Source: Chlamydomonas reinhardtii (lineage: Eukaryota; Chlorophyta; Chlorophyceae; Chlamydomonadales; Chlamydomonadaceae). Taken from it: a DNA stretch of 64,000 nt. How positions within the stretch are numbered: position 1 is the stretch's first letter; each line of letters starts with the position of its first letter. The translations under genes were made by a program, and so were the position numbers. The notes beneath the pieces were generated by a model that saw only the letters and a program-made list of their open reading frames with translations, made no database searches and was not told the DNA's origin. Positions 10,668 through 26,523 of this stretch are shown in pieces. The DNA lies in assembly GCF_000002595.2 (NCBI RefSeq), contig NC_057006.1:3535156-3599155 (forward strand). The letters run 5' to 3'.

Positions 10668-12705
10668 CTAGTACGCAGCTATGTCCACCACGGCCACACA
10701 GAACGTACGGCAGCCCGCCGGCTTGCCGCCCTGCAGTTGCGCTTCTGTCTCCACACCCGTCTTCAGCCACCGCACTCGGACGGTTTGCACGCCTGCCGCC
10801 GCCCCGGCGGACACCACGCTCTCCACCACCCCCAGGTGTCCCGCGCCGCCGTCGTCGTCGCCGTCCTTCGCCGCCCAGTCGGCCCCCCGCACCACCAGCT
10901 GCCCCACACGGGTGTTGGTGTAGCCGAGGGGCTCACCGGCTGTGGCTGTCATGAGGGAAACTTCCACCGCCTGTATGTGTAGCACGTACGCAACGAAGAG
11001 CGATAGTGGCAGCGGCAGCGGCAACAGCGGGAAGTGCAGCAGGCGGATGTGGCGACAAGGTGGCGGCGCAAGCACGGTGTAGCACAATACCAAGCAAGCC
11101 ACAATGAGCTCCGGCCACCGCACCATGTACGCGCCAGCGGAAGCCGATGAATCCGGCGGCGGCGGTTGCTGAGCCGGCACGGCAGCGGCGATGCCTCCGC
11201 TTCCCTGCTGGGCCCGTATCCGCGGTATTAAGCAAGCAGCTCGTTGTAGTGACTTCAGGCTGGAGGCGGGACGAACTGGGTGCAGCGCACTGAAAGCACC
11301 TGGCGAAACACGCACTCAACGGCACACATAGCTCAACATGTACGGCCACGTCGCGCGCTGTTGGACTGTCCGTTTCATATGTGCCCGCAACCCCATACGG
11401 TACCCACGCACCTACCTGCTGCAGGCGCTCGTTGTCCTCACTCTTGCAGCCGTTGGGGGCATCCGTACCACAGGCCCCGCCCGTCGCGGCGGGCGGAGGT
11501 GGCAGCCGGCACACCTGCTGATGATGACGACGACGATGCCGCCGGACCTGCGCGACGACCGTATGCGTGCGTGCACACCCGCCCGCTTGGCCCACTTGAC
11601 GCCCTTTGCCCGCTGGTGCGTGCGCGCGCATACACACCAGTCTGCTACCGGTAGCTCGCATGATCCATCATGAATGGAAGGTGGCCGGCGCTCACAGGTT
11701 TGCGTGTGTTTTTTGGTGTCAGACAGGGGGAACTATATGTGGTGCTGGCTGGGGTTTGGCTTGCGTTGAGGACCGACCTCCCGTATGCATGTACGGATGA
11801 AGTTGCGCACCTCGGAGTCCGGGGCGCCCAGACCCGCCGCGCTCCACGGCGGCGCCAGCTCCAGCCGGTTGAGCACCTGCGCGGCAGCGCATGGACTCGC
11901 TAGACTCGCACGGGATGGGGTACCCCATCCAGACAGACATCGGGTATCATGCGGATATCTTCATGCCTCTGCCCGCACGTACGACAGCAAGGCGACACAG
12001 TGACAATTACGGTGCGGCACGCATGCTTACGTGCCGTCATCGTCATGACTCCCGGCGGCTTTCACAGTGCATGAGGTTCCACACCGATTGCGCAGTGCAG
12101 GCACCTTGAGGGCATACGACACGTAGTACGTCCCCGACAGCCCACCCATACCGCCGCGCGCCCGCCAATACCGTCACCCACCATTGCAGCAGCAGCCGCC
12201 ACGCCCGCCCACAGCACACAACTGGCGACCGCCGCTGCCGTCGTGCGCCGCAGCCACTGCCGCAGCCGGGCCGTCTCTTCTTCCATCTGTGGGAGGGTGG
12301 GAGGAAGCTAGACAGGTGCATCGAAGGCAGATGTATGCACACTGCGTTGCGTAGTGTTGCCATACGGCCTTATTACCTTGATGGAATGCGCGCTCAGCTC
12401 GTGCATGTGAGCCGCGTGCTGCTCCGCCAGCCGGGCCGCCTGCAATGAACGTGCAGGACAGACGCCGCAACGAGTGGGGGGAACCGCAGGACCGGCAGGC
12501 AAGTAAGCTCGGAAAGCCGCGCCGCCTCGCTCACCTGCCGCTGTTCCCGCCTTTGCAGCTCTTGCAGCTGTGCTGATATGTCATCACAGCGCTTCAGGCT
12601 GCACAATGCAGCTGACACCCCAGCAGCGCAGTTGACCACCACTACAAAGCTTAAAGCCAGAAGGCGGCGGGGCCAGTGGCAAGTGCAAAGCGCGCTCCGC
12701 GTCAT
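10668..12705 (-). CDS. Membrane protein with C-terminal MIB/HERC2 domain (copy 1)
   Basis: Six exons fit in phase 0: 12705-12535, 12439-12377, 12286-12152, 11876-11811, 11547-11416 and 11204-10668, giving 367 residues. The N-terminus has a hydrophobic stretch after WPRR (LLALSFVVVVNCAAGVSAAL), a signal peptide or anchor. Next come a charged helical part (ISAQLQELQRREQRQ, AARLAEQHAAHMHELSAHSI), an Ala-rich membrane segment in exon 3, a Pro/Gly linker, and two or three more hydrophobic segments in the last exon. The end reads [18 protein letters not shown], then [20 protein letters not shown] and VRVRWLKTGVET, matching the MIB/HERC2 pattern (VRGPDW, DGG-G-GTV, VxVRW). That domain is known from Mind-bomb and HERC2 ubiquitin ligases, but no RING, HECT or ankyrin part is present. 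The start of exon 6 is the least certain boundary. It is a clear paralog of the gene at 44322-46418. Confidence 0.75.
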
Positions 12706-13181
12706 GGGAAAAGCTGGAACTGGGCCAAAAGCGTAAGGTAGGAGCGGGCGCGGAAGCTTAAAAGCGAGCTCAAAGGCGATCGAAATTGCCGAGAGTTGCT
12801 GTGAACCGTGGGTCGGTATTCAGCAGCACCAACTGGTTAGACGGGGATAGGCCGAGTTAGGCTGAAATCACTGTCCCTCTGCCTAGTCCGGCCGGCTGTG
12901 GGAAGCTTGAGCGGGAAAAAGCGGGAAAAGCTTGCGAGGTAGGGCGCCCGATGAGACCTTGGGCACCGTTGTCCGGCGAGCACGGTGCCCTCGCCAGCGG
13001 GCTTTCGCAATCGCTACCACATTGGATTTTCGCACAAGTTACTTATTGCAGCTTGCCATCGTCGATTCAAAGGAAGACGTAGCGGAAGACGATACTCGTG
13101 GAAAGGGCTGGGCCAACTGTCGCTTGCACGCAATATTAAACTTGGCAGGCTATTTTTGGGCTTGTTGGCGCCTGTGTAACC
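12706..13181. promoter_or_regulatory. Shared upstream region of a divergent pair
   Basis: 476 bp separate the start codons of the minus-strand MIB/HERC2 gene and the plus-strand dehydratase gene, so both promoters and both 5' UTRs must lie here. I see no canonical TATA box. Confidence 0.55.
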
Positions 13182-15445
13182 ATGGTACGTGTCCTTCTGC
13201 CGCGTCCTAGGGATCTGCGCGGCATTTCCAACATTCCACGCGCTCAGCTCTCCTCGCTTCCCCGCTGTGGCGCTGCAGGGGAACCCCTACCTGCTCCTCT
13301 ACAATGCGGCGCTTGTACTAGGATGGTGCGTGTGGAGGCAGCCGGGCCCAGGGGACTGCGTGCCGGTCGGCCCTACCCACGACGACACTGGTGCCCAGCC
13401 GGCACTTCTTGCATTCCTGCCTGCTCTTAACGCACGGCGCCTCCTCGGCCCAATCTTGCCTGCATAAGCACTTGCTTGCCTGCACGGCCTGCATGCCGCG
13501 ACGCAGGGGCTACTGCCTGTACCTCACCATAGACACGATGCTGTTGAAGAAGGGCACCACCGCCGACCTGTGGCAGGTGCGACTGGGCACCCTCGCGGGG
13601 GGCCGATGCAGGCGCAACGCTTGTGTAGGGTTTCGGCGCAGAGGACCAGTCAAGTGTGGTATCGGGCAGTGTGTTGCTTCAGCTTGGAGCTTATAGAGGT
13701 TCCAGGTAAGCCGCCGCACCCCGGGCTGCAAAACGCAAACGCCTCCACTTTTCAACCCATGCCCCCTCGCTTTTGCGGTAGCTGCTGCAGACCATCCCCT
13801 CGCCCCCGCCTCCCCCCATTGTAGGTGGTTGAGCTGCCGTTAAAGGTGTCGCAGACGGCGGCGCTGCTGGAGGTGGTGCATAGCGCCATCGGGCTGGTGC
13901 GCTCACCGGTCATGATCACAGGTGCGCGGCCGGCGCGCGCGAGGTGGGCGGCAAACTGGCGGCGGGCTAGCGGCGACTGGGTCTCCACCTGTCTTGGGCA
14001 ACCGTTTGCGGCCTACTTGCCCGGGCGCCTCTGCCCTCGGGCTGCAAGCCTGCATCAGACGTTGACGGCCCGACCAATACCCCTGCGCCCTGTCCGTCGC
14101 CGCGCAGCCATGCAGGTGGCCTCTCGCATCTGGGTGCTGTGGGGCATCATCAACCCTGAGCCCGTGCTGGCCGCCGGCGGCGCCGTGCACCTGGCCCAGC
14201 CGCTGCCGGGCGTGTCGCTGCCGGGGGTGCCGGCCGAGGTGGGCGGCATGCCGCTGGCCCTGAACCTGGCCACGCTGCTGACGGCCTGGTCCATCACTGA
14301 GGTGGTGCGGTACAGCTTCTTTGCGGTCAAGGTGTGTTGCGGGTGGCGTGGGGTGGGGTGGGGTGGGATGGGGTGGGGTGGGGTGGGGTGGGGGTTCGTG
14401 GTGCTGTGAAAAGCAGAGCGGGCGCAGTGAGGAGGTGGGCATGGGGAACGGGATGCAGCGGTGCCGAGGGCTGTGGGTATGGGGTACGCTCACAGAGCGG
14501 TGCGGTGCGGTGCTATGGAGTGTGGTTGCTGCTCCATGCTTCAAACACCCCATCCGCCCATGCCATCCATCCCATTCATCCACCCTCTCCCCACCCCCTG
14601 CCCCGCCTCAATGCCGCACCTCACCACTGCCGCCACCCCCCCTTCCCCCTCCCCCCAGTCCCCCAGCCCCCCAGTCCCCCAGCCCCCCTTTTCCTTCTAA
14701 TTGTGAATGTAACCCCCCCCCTCCCAACCCAGGAGCTGGCCGGCACGGTGCCGTACCCGCTGCTGTGGCTGCGCTACAGCACCTTCCTGCCGCTGTACCC
14801 GCTGGGCGTGGCGAGCGAGCTGGCCATGGTGCGGCTGGCGCTGCCGGCCATCTGGGCGCGGCACCTGTGGAGCATCGACCTGCCCAACTCCTTCAACTGG
14901 GCCTTCGACTACCCCATCCTCTGCGGCCTCATCGTGCTGTCGTACCTGCCGGGTGGGTGATGGGCTGCGGGGTGGGGGAGGGGTTTGGTGGTGGGTTTGG
15001 GTGGCGGTGGGGGTGGGGGGTGGGGTGAGGGAGGAGGTGGAGGGGAATGCTTTAGACAGGAGTCGGGGGGAAGCGGTGGCTCCTTTGGGCGGAAGGGCTT
15101 TAGCGGGCGTGTGGAAGGGGGACTGACTTGTGGGTGTGGGCGAGGGGTTGGGGCGGGGCAGGCGCAGGAATGGGGTGTGGGGCTGGCGTGGCTTCATGGC
15201 GTCAACCCGGGCGTGGCACTGCAATGGCGGCAGTGCGCCTGAACCCCCTCACACGTCCTCACACATCTACACATACCCATCGGCTTCGCATTGTTAGTCT
15301 TTAATTTATTCTTGATAACCCATGCTGCGGCCCCCTCCCCACAGGGCTGCCGCAGCTGTACCTGTACATGCTGGCTCAGCGCAGCAAGGTGCTGTCGGGC
15401 GGCGCCAAGCCCAGCAGCAGCGCCGGCAAGGCGAAGCGCAGCTAG
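13182..15445 (+). CDS. Very-long-chain 3-hydroxyacyl-CoA dehydratase (PTPLA/HACD family)
   Basis: Seven exons in phase: 13182-13184, 13279-13325, 13507-13576, 13825-13921, 14108-14331, 14733-14952 and 15345-15445, giving 253 residues. The first coding exon is only the ATG, followed directly by donor GTACGT; exon 2 opens GNPYLLLYNAALVLGW, which aligns with the start of the yeast Phs1 family. Further family blocks are LEVVHSAIGLVRSPVM, QVASRIWVLWGI and RYSTFLPLYPLGVASEL. The last holds the catalytic pair Tyr169 and Glu176, seven residues apart as in Phs1 (Tyr149, Glu156). Multiple membrane helices and a basic tail ending KAKRS suggest an ER protein with C-terminal lysines. The enzyme removes water from 3-hydroxyacyl-CoA, the third step of fatty acid elongation for sphingolipids and long-chain lipids (PAS2 in Arabidopsis). 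At 253 residues it is slightly longer than the usual 215-220, because of a Pro/Gly/Val/Ala loop in exon 5. Confidence 0.93.
14344..14392 (+). repeat. (GGGGT)n run in a dehydratase intron
   Basis: About nine tandem GGGGT or GGGAT units lie just after the donor of the fifth intron, on the transcribed (RNA-like) strand. Such G runs can form G-quadruplexes in RNA or DNA. Confidence 0.85.
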
Positions 15446-16652
15446 GCTGGAGCATGGAGGCTAGCAGCCTAGGATCATGGCGAACAACGCGGTCCAGAGT
15501 TGTGTGGCTCAGCTGAAGACAGGCTGTGCTCAGAGTGAAGCGCGGGTGGGAAGGAGCATGTTGTGGCCCTGTCAAGCAGGGAGTGTGTGTGCTTGTGGGG
15601 TGCGGGTTGAGGCGATGTGGACATTGCTCGTTGACAGCTGTGCACAGTCCCACCAAGGGCCCCCTGCCTGGTCTAGACCCCAGCTGTTTAACAGTGCGAT
15701 GGGCGTTGATCTCGCGCGGGGGGCGCAACTGTGTGGGGCGGATCAGAGGCAGGTGCGGCGTTGCCCCGTTGGCTGTGGATTGCGTTGCGACCGACAGTTT
15801 CAGAACGACTAGTTGGGATTTGGAAGGAGCAGGGCACTGCCGCATTCCAAACATTGAGGCCGTGAGACAAACAAACCGTGACGTCGTGTGTAACACGCAT
15901 GATACTCTCATGAGTGATGTCAGATTGTCGGCTAATGGTGCAGGAACCCAGTCACAAGCTCACATCCAAATAAAGACGGCCACGGCTGCTGCGTGTATGT
16001 CGCACCCAAAGTGCATGTTCTAGCGCTCGCCACTTGCCACGAAGTACCACCACATGTGACTCTAACGCTGTGATGTGCGAGAAATGCCCTCCCGCCGACG
16101 CGCCGAAACGTACCACCACCCACCTCGCCCGCATTCCTGCGAGTCTGCCAGCATTCAGTTCTGAACTCCGATCAGTGATGCAACAACGCCCAAGGCTCCT
16201 GCCAATGCCAGTGCTCAGTAACCACCCAGCCATGCGCTCTCGCAGCGCAGCAAGCAATGCCGCTATGATCACCTCCACGGATCACAGTCCATGCACACAA
16301 ACACAACTGCGCTAACCTGGTAGCCTGCTGATCTACTCTAGATGCGCTCGCACATGCACACAGCAGCCACATGGAGCACGTTGGCACCTCCGCACCCAAG
16401 GGCGTAGCTCGCCGGGACCTCTCGCGCCCGCACTGCCTCCCTCGACCCACATGCCGTACTCGCTCCTGCTGCACGTCTACACCTCCCCAGCCCCGCTTCC
16501 TCCGCGCTCCGACTTCCTCCACCTGCCTCCCCTGTACCCCTGGACATCGGCACTTCCATTTTTGATACACACCGTTCGCATGAATGGCTACCCACCCACC
16601 TCCATCGGCACTTCCATCTTTGATACACACTGCTCTCACCTCTCAGCCCCCC
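15446..16652. other. 3' UTR and convergent intergenic region
   Basis: No exon seen. A TGTAA at 15889-15893 could end the dehydratase transcript, giving a 3' UTR of about 440 bases. The short word TTCCATTTTTGATACACAC recurs in related form near 16553 and 16611. The minus-strand gene to the right ends at 16653. Confidence 0.5.
15889..15893 (+). terminator. TGTAA, candidate poly(A) signal of the dehydratase gene
   Basis: First TGTAA after the stop at 15445, read on the gene's strand. Confidence 0.5.
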
Positions 16653-19600
16653 TCAGTCCAGCCCCACCAGCGAGTTCATGTAGTTGTCCACGGGCGTGGG
16701 CTGCACCTCGGGGTCATACACGTGCGTGGCGCCCGACTTGACCAGACTGCGCCGCACCGACTCCGGGTCCGGCCGCCCCGCCCAGTGCCCCGCGCTAGGA
16801 GGCCGCAGACGCCGGTTCGGAGCCGACTGCGGCCGCACGCGGCCGCCGCCGCCGCCGCCACCACCACCACCATCCGCGCCGGCAGACGCCATCGCCGCCG
16901 CTGTGCGCTGCACCGCCGCCGCCGCGGCGGCCTCCTCTGCAGTCATGCCCAGGTGGCCGCCGCCGCTGCGGCGGCTGGCGCCGCCGGCGCCTGCGGCCGC
17001 CGCCACGGCGTGCGCGCCGTGCCCCGCCGCCGCCGCCGCCAGCGCCTCGGCGGTCTCCTCGGCGTTCATGGCGTACTGGCGCGCCAGGCCGCCCAGGATG
17101 CGCTCCTGCAGGTGCGCCCGGTCGGCGGCGTCGGGGAAGGAGGTGGAGGGCGTGGCCCAGGGGTCGCCCGGCTGCGGCAGCGGGTGCGGCAGCGGGTGCG
17201 GCAGCGACAGCGACGTGCTCGCCAGCAGCGAGCCCGACAGCGACCGAGAGGTGAAGCTGTTGCTGTCCAGGCCAGCGGCGGCGGCGGCGGCGGCGGCAGC
17301 AGCGCCCTCGGCCCACGGCGGCAGCGACGCCACGGGTCCGGAGTAGGAGGCGGCGAGGTGGGAGGGGCTGCGGGCGGGGCCGCGGATGCGGTTGTTGGTC
17401 TTGGCGGTGCCCACCGCCGAGCCCGGCCGGCTCTGGATGGCGCGGCGCGACTCGGGGTCGGGCGGCTGGTAGGTCTGGCGGGGCATGCCAAAGCCCTCCG
17501 CGCCGCCAGGCGCGGACAGCAGCGACTTGCCCGAGCCCATGCCGCCGCCGCCGCCGCCGCCGCCAGAGGCCGCGGAGGCAGACGCCGGCCGCCGCAGCGC
17601 CGAACCAACGCGTGGCGGGGAAGAGGACGCCCCCTGGGCGGACCAGACGCGAGTGGCTCCGCCGGCGCCGCTGCCGGCGGGCGGCGCCGCCGCCCAAGCG
17701 CTGCTGTTGGAGGCGGCGGCGATGGCGGAGGCGGGGCGGCTGGACTTGTTGCGGGCACTCATCGCCGCAGTGGCGGCGGCGGTCGCGGACAGGCCGATGG
17801 CAGGCACGGAGTCGGCGGAGCGCCGCGGTGCTTTCGGCGGCAGCCCTGGGCTCGAAGGCGATTGTGGTTGCGAGTGCTCGTGAGCGTGCGCGTGCGCCGC
17901 CTGCGCGGCGGCATTGCGTGCAGCAGATGCTGCATACGGGGAGCGAGCGACGCCGGCGCCGGTGGCAGCGCCCGCGGCTGTGCCGCGGGCTCTGCTGCCC
18001 CCTGTCGTCGTCGTCGCCGTCGACTCCTCGTGCGGCTCTATCACCGTGACCGTGTGCCCCCTGCGGTTGGGTATGGACGTCGAGGCGCCTCCGCCTCCGC
18101 CGCCAGTTGCCGCCGCCTCCGCCGCGGTGGCCGGCACGCTGCCGGACCCGGTGCCGCGCCTGCCCGGGCTCGTCGCCCGTCCCCCAGTGCTGGCCTTGCC
18201 GCCTGCTGCTGCGCTCCTCGCGCCCACAACGCCCGCCACTCCGGCTCCCACCGCCGTCGCAGCCGCCGCGGCTGCTGTCGCCGCTGCGTCGGCGTCGCCG
18301 GCGCCCGGCTGTTGCCCCCGGCTGAAGCTGTCTGACCGGATCGTGGCGCGCATGGGTCGTGGGGAGCCGGGAGGCGGCGGCGGCGCTGCCTGCCGCGCCG
18401 CGGCCGCCTCTGCCTCCGCCGCCGCCAGCGCCGCCGCCACTAGTCGCTGCGATTTGGCCCGATACGTGGCCAGCAGGTCCGTCTCCTGTACAGATACAAG
18501 ACGTGTGTTTACAAACATCAGTTGCTGAAACATAACAATATTCACAGGCCCCTCAGAGCTACACTGCTTGCCGCTTGACGCGCCAAGCCAGTCCTAAGCC
18601 ATATTAGACTTGTAGTCAGCAGCCGGCACCCCAGCCTTCCCAAACACCCCGCCCCAGCGCACCTGAACCCGCACAAGCGGCACGTCGCCCCACTTGTCCT
18701 CGCCCATACCCAGGCCGCCGCCCAGGCCGCCTCCGCCGCCGCCTCTCCCTGCCCCGCCCGCGCCGCCGAAGTCGCCCGCCTCCGCCAGCGCCGCCGCCGC
18801 CGCGATGGCCCGCATGCTGCTGCTGGCGCCCGTGGCTGCGCCTATGCTCATGTAGCGGCGCAGGGGGGCGGAGGCGGGGCGGCGCGGCTTCACGGCGTCG
18901 TACTCGTGCCGCGCCTCCGACAGCGCCTGCGTGGACACACGCGGTGGGCAGGCGCGTTCAGGTGCTGATGCGGGTTGTGTACGGAAGGTCAGATGCGTCA
19001 GCAGCAGGGGCTGCACAGGGTTGGCGGTGCTTATCCAAACTACGCATGCAGCTGCTGCGGACACAACAACCCCGCCCCAGAAGGCATAGGCACGCCCGGC
19101 TGCCTGCCACCTTGACCCACCCTGCCGCCTCTCCAGCCGCCTCCCACCCACCTGCGCCTGTGTGACCAGCGCCGCGCGGCCCACGCCCTCTGGCTTCTCG
19201 AACTTGACCGGCACGTAGGTGAGCATGCCGTCCCGCAGCTGCTTCTTCAGCGGGTCCACCGGCCGCCGCTCCTTGCGCCGCCCCGGAACCCCTCGCATGG
19301 GGCTGCCGCCCTGCTTCTTCCGCGCACTGGTCGCCGCATCCAACCGCTCCCCGACGTCAGTTGTGCGAAACACAGGAGTGGGCCGACCGCCGGCGGCGAC
19401 ATTGCCGCCGGCTCCGCCGCCGCCACCGCCGCGGGTGCCGCCACCGTTGGCGGCCTGCCCGCTGCCGTCGCCAGCTCCGCCGGCACCGCCGAGGCGCTGG
19501 AAGTCCCGCTTCTCGCCTTTGATAATAACCTTGCTGCTCCCCCGGATCTGCGCAAGGGCAAGCAGGAGTGGTTGAGCCAGGGAGGCGTGTAAGTCCTGTC

Positions 19601-20293
19601 ACTACCAAACCAAGGCTTTGCTTAGCGGACCCTTATGATTGACTCTCTACCTTCTTGCAACGACATCATGCCCTTGCCAACGGGGCCACATGCCGCGCGC
19701 TGCCCCAGCTCCCCTTCTACCCCACCCGATCGCCCCATCCCAGCCGCCCTTCCCCGGCCCCGCTCCCACCCTCACCTCCTCGCCGTGCTCCGTTAGCTCC
19801 GGCGGCACCACAAGGGCCTTGACCTGGTCCCGACCCCCCGCATGCTTGCCGCCGCACCCCAGCTCCGCAAGCTTGGCGATGTCCACGACGGGGCCCTCGG
19901 TCAGCTCGCGCAGCGCGTGCGAGTCACCCTGCGCGGCTTTCTGCTCGAGCATCTTCCGTCGGATCTTTATCTCCATGGCCTCGAGCTTGGCCTGGGGGTA
20001 ATGAAGGTGGGCCCGGGCAGCGACGCAGGGCGGGCGGAGGGGCAGGTTTTGGGGGCAGCTCCTGCCGACCTGGACCTACCTTGCTATTAGAGCTCAAGGA
20101 TTCAACCCCATACGGTTGTGGCACGCCGCACCTGGCGTAGGACCTCCTCTGGCGCGTAGGAAAACACCACGACGCCCTTCGCAGGACCGCGGCCTGCGTC
20201 CGGTGCGCCGCTCTGGCCATAAAACTCATTCCTCAAAGCGTGTATAGGGTCCTGGTTGATGTATCTGGCCTGGGACGATGGCAACGCGTCCAT
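16653..20293 (-). CDS. Large basic low-complexity protein with RPxSAP motifs, unknown function
   Basis: Five exons, all phase 0: 20293-20132, 19991-19776, 19547-19152, 18926-18663 and 18485-16653, giving 956 residues. The start MDALPSSQARYINQDPIHAL is the first ATG; upstream in-frame codons are not ATG. The N-terminal part is ordered (EIKIRRKMLEQKAAQGDSHA, then LREL and VVDIAKLAELGCGGKH). Exon 3 has a Gly-rich run, then a basic block (RKKQGGSPMRGVPGRRKERR) and YVPVKFEKPEGVG. The long last exon is mostly Ala, Gly, Ser and Pro with poly-Ala and poly-Gly runs. Short RPASAP, RPQSAP and RPGSA motifs recur and the protein ends PTPVDNYMNSLVGLD. RPxSAP-type motifs are common in algal ciliary proteins, which is only a hint. 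I do not recognise the family. Long open frames on the opposite strand between 16584 and 18335 are shadows of the high-GC last exon. Confidence 0.8.
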
Positions 20294-20675
20294 TTTCGGC
20301 GAAACTGTCAGCGCATGTGCCTCAAGCAGACCGCTGGTTCGCAGCAAATGGAGTACTCATATTCTAGACAGTGAGAGCTAGTTACATAAGGTCAGTAACA
20401 AGTGGGCCAAAGCCTGGCGTTGAAAGAACCCGAAATTTGAAGGCGAGCTTCTAGCTCAAGGTTATACTCCGTGGGTTGTACGTAGCTGAAACCTGCAACG
20501 ATTCAGCATCCGGTTTTGCAAACTGGTGACCAACTTGCAATCGGCGTTGCTCTGACATGCTTCTGACGGGTCCGCCCTGGCACCCAGCACAGTCATAGTA
20601 AATGTGTTTGAGATTCCTATAGCAACGCAGTACTGTGTTACGCCCTATGCGGCAGGCAATGCCCAGTCGAGAAAA
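20294..20675. promoter_or_regulatory. Divergent upstream region with a short uORF
   Basis: 382 bp separate the two start codons. On the plus strand a six-codon upstream ORF (ATG at 20602, TAG at 20620-20622) precedes the BET start at 20676 and lies out of frame with it. If the transcript starts before 20602, this could reduce translation of the BET protein. Confidence 0.45.
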
Positions 20676-25004
<4,329 letters not shown>

Positions 25005-26523
25005 AGCACGCAGGAGAGCGAGCTCGATGCACATATCCGCTGCCGTATGAATGCGACATTATAAGACGGGACAGTCCGACCAAGCAAGTTCCGTGTGCGG
25101 GCATGCCGACGGCTCGCGTGTCGACTGGTTGCGGGTGGCGAGGTGGTGGGGAAGGAGTAAGTGGCAGGCGAGGGCAACTGTGGTACTACCCCGCCGTGCC
25201 TTGCTTGAATCTGCACAAATCGTACGATACACAAAATGTTTGTTTGTTGGAACACAAGGACTTGATGACTTGCGACGGCTTGGTAGCATGGACAAAGGAA
25301 TGGCTGCGCTCGACTGGAGGGGCCTCATGTGGACCAAGACGATTGCGAGACGGTAGGCCGAGAGGGTAGGCCGGTAGGGGCCCTGCACGGATCAGTGCAG
25401 CAGTGCATGTCAGACGGCATAGCCGAATGACCTACTGCCTTGACCACTGTCCCATCACACACCTACTGCTTTGACACACTGGGTTGAACTGTGACCTTGT
25501 CTTGTTGGTACATAGAAGTCCGCCGGGCCAAGGCCACTGCGCGGAGTCGCTACTCGCTAGCAAGCAGCTGCAAAAGCTGTGCGGCAGTACTCGGGTGGGT
25601 TGGGGGCGAGCCTTGGAGGCCTGCTGTTGTAAGTACCCCGTAGCTGCAGTACCGTTCAGATGGTCCCAAAGACGCCCATCTAATGTCGCGTCCTGTGTGG
25701 CTTCAGCAACGCAGCGTGGCAGCGCCAGCGTTCCTGGGGCGAGTCTGGGCGAGTCGCTGGGGGTATCGAACAGCAAATGGGCGTGCGCCACAACGAGTTG
25801 GAGGCCAACAGAGCATACTTGGAGGCATGCATCGACATGTAAATGCGCTTCAAAGGCGCAAGGCCCATACGCCAGCGACACAGTCATGGGTCGCAGCGCG
25901 CGTGCGAAAGCGCGCCCTCCAACGAAATGCGATTCTGACGAAAGTTTCACGAGCCATCTTTCCAGCGCCCCAAGCTGCAACCAGAAGATATATCTAAGCA
26001 CCATGAATGTATTGCACAGCCTGGCGCGACTAACCAGCTTGGTTGGGAAAGCCGCGCACGGGTGGGTAAAGTTGAGTTCGAGTTTCTCCCACGGCAGCGA
26101 GCGAGGGTTTCCGACGTGGGTCAAGCCATTCCTGGTCATTGAGCGGTGCGGTCACGACCTACGCAATGGGCGACGTCGACACCGGGACGCCGGCGATGTA
26201 CAAGACTGTCTCGGCAGGGGTACCGGCCCTCGCATCATCGCACCCGCCACCGCCAACGCCCATACCTCTCCTACACATCGCTGTCTCAATTTAGTACTTA
26301 CTTCATTCAGAGCTGCTGACCACGTCTTTCAAGCTAGCAGAGCCGTCCAGCCTTGTAGTCATACCGTAGTTGCTCTCTCGACGAACCCCCCTTGGCATGC
26401 CGCCGTCGGTAGAGGCTGCCCCGCTGCAACCCAGCCAGCTGCGCGTCTGCTGCTGAGCAGTCTTGCCAAGAATACGCCTTTGAAGCTGGCTTTAGCTGCT
26501 CCAGCGGAGGAAAAAGGGCAGCC
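25005..26523. other. No gene assigned; overlapping open frames on both strands
   Basis: A plus frame is open 25484-26569 and a minus frame 25432-26139, overlapping each other. Neither shows a recognisable motif, biased codon use or exon-intron structure like the neighbours, so I do not call either. GC is lower than in the genes. Confidence 0.4.

Noticed and set aside
16584-18335. Plus-strand open frame of 583 codons
   Set aside because: It is the high-GC shadow of the last exon of the minus-strand gene, which has proper introns and a consistent frame.
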